Source: Pelecanus crispus (Eukaryota; Chordata; Aves; Pelecaniformes; Pelecanidae). From it: a stretch of 64,000 nucleotides of DNA. The stretch lies in contig NC_134659.1 of the NCBI RefSeq assembly GCF_030463565.1, positions 7,944,511 through 8,008,510 on the forward strand. Direction: 5' to 3'. Positions 60,809-64,000 of the stretch are shown piece by piece. Within the stretch, counting starts at the first letter, position 1. Every line of letters begins with the position of its first letter. The position numbers were made by a program, and so were the translations under genes. A model generated the notes under the pieces. It saw only the letters and a program-made list of their open reading frames with translations. It was not told the origin of the DNA and searched no databases.

Positions 60809-63800
60809 TTAATCTGCAGATACTTCTCATCAGGGATGTGCAGATTCAGCTTTCAAACTGTTTTGCACAGTGCAGAAGTGACCCTGAATTTCCTGCAGTT
60901 GTGTGATTTGAGTGGACAAATTGTGACCGATTTCCAATGGCACAGTCGGCAGTGGGAGGCGGAATTTGGCAGAGCCCTATGTGTCCTCCTCTTGTGGATG
61001 TGGGAAGCGTAGAGCAGTTACATTGCAGTCTGAAGAGAGCTTCTGGCAAATGGGAAGGGAGATGGCACTGCTTTCAAACGCAAGACGTAAAAGCAGAAGT
61101 AGTCAGTGCTGGATTAGTCTGAAGATCCATCCAGCCCATCATCATGTCTCCAGCAGAGACCAGCAGGGGAAGGAAATCAGAATGGAGACAGATAGTGGAT
61201 GCCTGGAAAACAGTACAAAGACATAATGATTATACGCAAGACTTCACTGCTACTTTTCATTTTCTGGCTACACTAGCTCTGAAAAAGACATGGCATCTTT
61301 ATGTTTAATACTCCTTGGTTTTTTTTCTTTGTCTGTATATTTTTCTATTAACTTTTTAAGGTAAGTGTAACCAGTCCTCAAGTCACCATGTCCAAGCAAA
61401 AAATGATTTTGTAGACTTTTTTCATCTTCCGTCTTTCTTTTCCTGGACTGGGAAATTCTGTGTAGGCATCCTCTGAACAGAAACTATCCCAAACTTTTGA
61501 TCATGTTTCTTGTCCTTCTCCTTAGCTTTCCACTTCCACCATGATCTTTTTCAGATGGATGGACCACAACCACTACACTGATTAAAATGTCATTGCATCA
61601 TGGAGTTACAGTGGCATTTTGATGTTTTATTGTTTTGGTCTCTACACTTCCCTAATAATTTCTTATATTCCAGGGCTCTTTACTATTGAGCTGATATTTT
61701 TGCAGACTGATCTACTAAATTTGCTGATCTCTTTGAACAGAACAGCTCATTCAGAGCTCATTATTATGTATGGAAACACAAGGGTTTTCATTCATCTACA
61801 CTGAATTTCATAATACGTTTTATTGTTCAGTTACTTGGTGTTATGAGAACCTTCTGAAGAATTTTTCAATTTTCTTGAGAGCTATGCCACTGGCAAACTT
61901 TGACATCTTGCTCTTCAGCTGCTTTTCTAAATAATTTGTGAATATGGAAGAGTACAAGGTCCAACAGGAGTATCTGGGACTTCTTCATTTCATTGAGAAA
62001 CCGACTGTTGAATAGCCTTTCTTCTCTTTAAACCAGCTATTTATACAGCTGGGGGCAGTCCCTCTTTTGCCATAGCAGCCTGGTTTCTGTAAAACTATTG
62101 TGAAGGAAGTCCAGGTAGATGATTGACCATAGATCCCTGTCTACCAATTCCTGTGGTAAATGATACTGGATTTGAGGCAGGTCTTGTCTTGACTGAACCT
62201 GCAGAGACTTCTCCTTGGTTGTAGAGAATTGTAATAGAAAAGAGAAGACCCGTCTGGAGAGAGAATGAACAGCCATGGGAGCAGCAGAAGATACAAGCGG
62301 CCGGAGGGCTGTGAGAATGGCAGGGGTGGATGGCACTGAGATTAGCAGGTCATCGAGATCCCAGCGCATCTGTTTGCAGCTACTGAGGACTTCCAGCTCA
62401 GGAAACTAATGACACTCACAAAAAGGCAACAGCTTAAAATGAAAACTCAAGCCTTTAAGAGATGATGGTGGGAAAATAGGGTAGGAATCACAAGACACCC
62501 AGACAAGAAGGAAAAGGGCAGTTAGTAAATACAGATGGTTCACACAAGTTGGGAAGGATGGACAGACAAAAAGATCAATCTGTCAGCTCCTAAAGGGTAT
62601 GAAAGGTACTTTCAAAGCTGATAGATGGTTGGCAAAGTCAGAACCACCCAGGAGATGCGAGGAGGATTTGGAAGCTGGTGTCATCCTCTGTGTCACAGCA
62701 AGCAACACTGTGTCCAGCTTGTCAGCTGCCTGGATACAGGTGTCTTGGGACCAAGCTACTGGCCAGACCACGTGGACACCTACCTTGGTTATGCCTGTGG
62801 TTATGAGCATGAGAGAGGGTTTTAATTTAAAATAAAATCACCTTCTCCAGTAAGATCTACCACTGAAATTTACTACATTGTTCTGCAGTGTCATCTTTTC
62901 CTATGCAGTCTAGCATTTATTCCATTATTCTGTCTTTATTACAATTTCTACCTATTTTATTGGTATCAACAAGAAAGTCCTGCTCTTAATGGCTCCATAG
63001 ACATCCCTGGGAATGCTTCAAAAAGTTGGTGGTGTGTTTGCCGCTCTCCCGTCCTCCAGTACTGAAGCAGTTCTCGATGAGAACTTATTTCAGCTGTTTC
63101 ATCTTTTACTCCTTTAGGGTTCTTGGTTGAACACGAGGGTATAATCCTGTTCATTCATAAACTCATTGCTGTTCATCAGTTGTTTTGAAACTTCTTACCC
63201 TCATCTCAGTTTCAGACAGATCCATCAGTTCCTTGTGATGAAAGGATGGGAACCTTGCTGGGGTCTTCTGTGGTGGTCATGGATACCAATATCTTAATTT
63301 TTTCTGATAGACTTTTCTTTGAAGACTCATTTTATACCTTGATTTTAAAAACCTTCTGGCCAGCTTCCTCCTGATGTTTGAAAACACGTTTGTTGTCCCT
63401 GAAGTCACTTGCTCATTTGGATGCATGTTCAATTTATCCAAGGCTTTTTTTCCCTACATCTAATGGCTGCCTTGACCCAGTGTAGCCATGCTGGCTGCCC
63501 CCCTCCCTCTCCAAGTCTTTTTGGGTTAGGTGGCACGCATTTGCTCTCTAAACAGTCTCCAGCAGCTTGCATAGGTTTTGCCCTTTGGGCTAACCCTTTT
63601 AATTCTCTTTTTTTTTTTAAATTGATGGTGGCCTCACTTGCTAATAATTTTTCTTTTAATAATAATAATAATAAAAATAAAAAAAAAGAATAAAAGCATT
63701 AAGACCTTGTTTGAATGCATAAAGGATGAGTCAGCTGGAGCAGTTTCCTTCTGTAACACTACAAGCTCATAACTAGCTTCTGCCCCATCTTCTCATGCTT

Positions 63801-64000
63801 CTCTGAAGATAATGCTCAGTCCTTGCCATGTTCTCTGTTGGTTTTTTTCTTTGCATTTTTACCACATCTTTCTTGCACATTCTTCTGTCTCACCAAAGCT
63901 GCCCCCTCAAGCTGGCAGCCTCCCATTTGGCTTTGGGTGGAAATACATGCTTATTTTTGTACTCCACCTCTCACACCTGACAAGTGGTTTTTAAGCTTAA
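60809..64000. other. intergenic sequence with decayed CR1 pieces and microsatellites
   Basis: Around 61830-62150 the plus strand resembles antisense CR1 (CACTGGCAAACTTTGACATC, AAGTCCAGGTAGATGATTGACC), very diverged. An AAT microsatellite followed by A-rich sequence lies at 63657-63690. No gene was recognised before the window ends. Confidence 0.35.

Overview
The window is from a bird genome. It has compact CpG-island genes with short introns, many CR1 LINE copies, ERVL-type LTR elements, a tRNA-Ile-headed SINE with a CR1-like tail, and a complete avian-type cryptochrome 4 gene. Other gene content (ADIPOR1, UBE2T, LRIF1) corresponds to human 1q32 and 1p13 genes, which I recall lying together on a chicken microchromosome (chr 26). 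The species cannot be fixed from the sequence.

Layout. 1-1.3 kb: the 5' end of ADIPOR1 on the minus strand and its CpG-island promoter. 2.0-4.9 kb: a complete TSPAN18-like tetraspanin gene on the plus strand. 5.9-9.4 kb: the complete UBE2T coding sequence on the minus strand, tail-to-tail with the tetraspanin; its CpG-rich promoter is at about 10.4-11.1 kb. 15.1-23.4 kb: the complete CRY4 coding sequence on the plus strand in ten exons (526 aa). 24-44.3 kb: a repeat-rich gap with CR1 copies in both orientations, an ERVL-like element with two LTRs and an internal 50-bp minisatellite, and an older LTR that this element interrupts. 44.5-56.8 kb: LRIF1 on the plus strand, with a 22-bp minisatellite beside its promoter. 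57-64 kb: intergenic sequence with two antisense solo LTRs and decayed CR1 pieces.

Function. The genes are not one pathway: adiponectin receptor signalling (ADIPOR1), membrane organisation (tetraspanin), Fanconi anaemia DNA crosslink repair (UBE2T), flavin photoreception and candidate magnetoreception (CRY4), and HP1/SMCHD1-linked heterochromatin (LRIF1). All reading frames were built by hand from splice sites. Exon phases join without conflict, and the UBE2T product is 197 aa, the length I recall for human UBE2T.

Most notable: CRY4 exon 6 has a very poor 5' splice site followed in frame by two better ones. The second would add exactly 29 residues, the size I recall for the robin CRY4b isoform. 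Also of interest are a sharp identity step between two inverted CR1 copies that suggests gene conversion, minisatellites at or near two promoters, and a palindromic CHR-like element in the UBE2T promoter.
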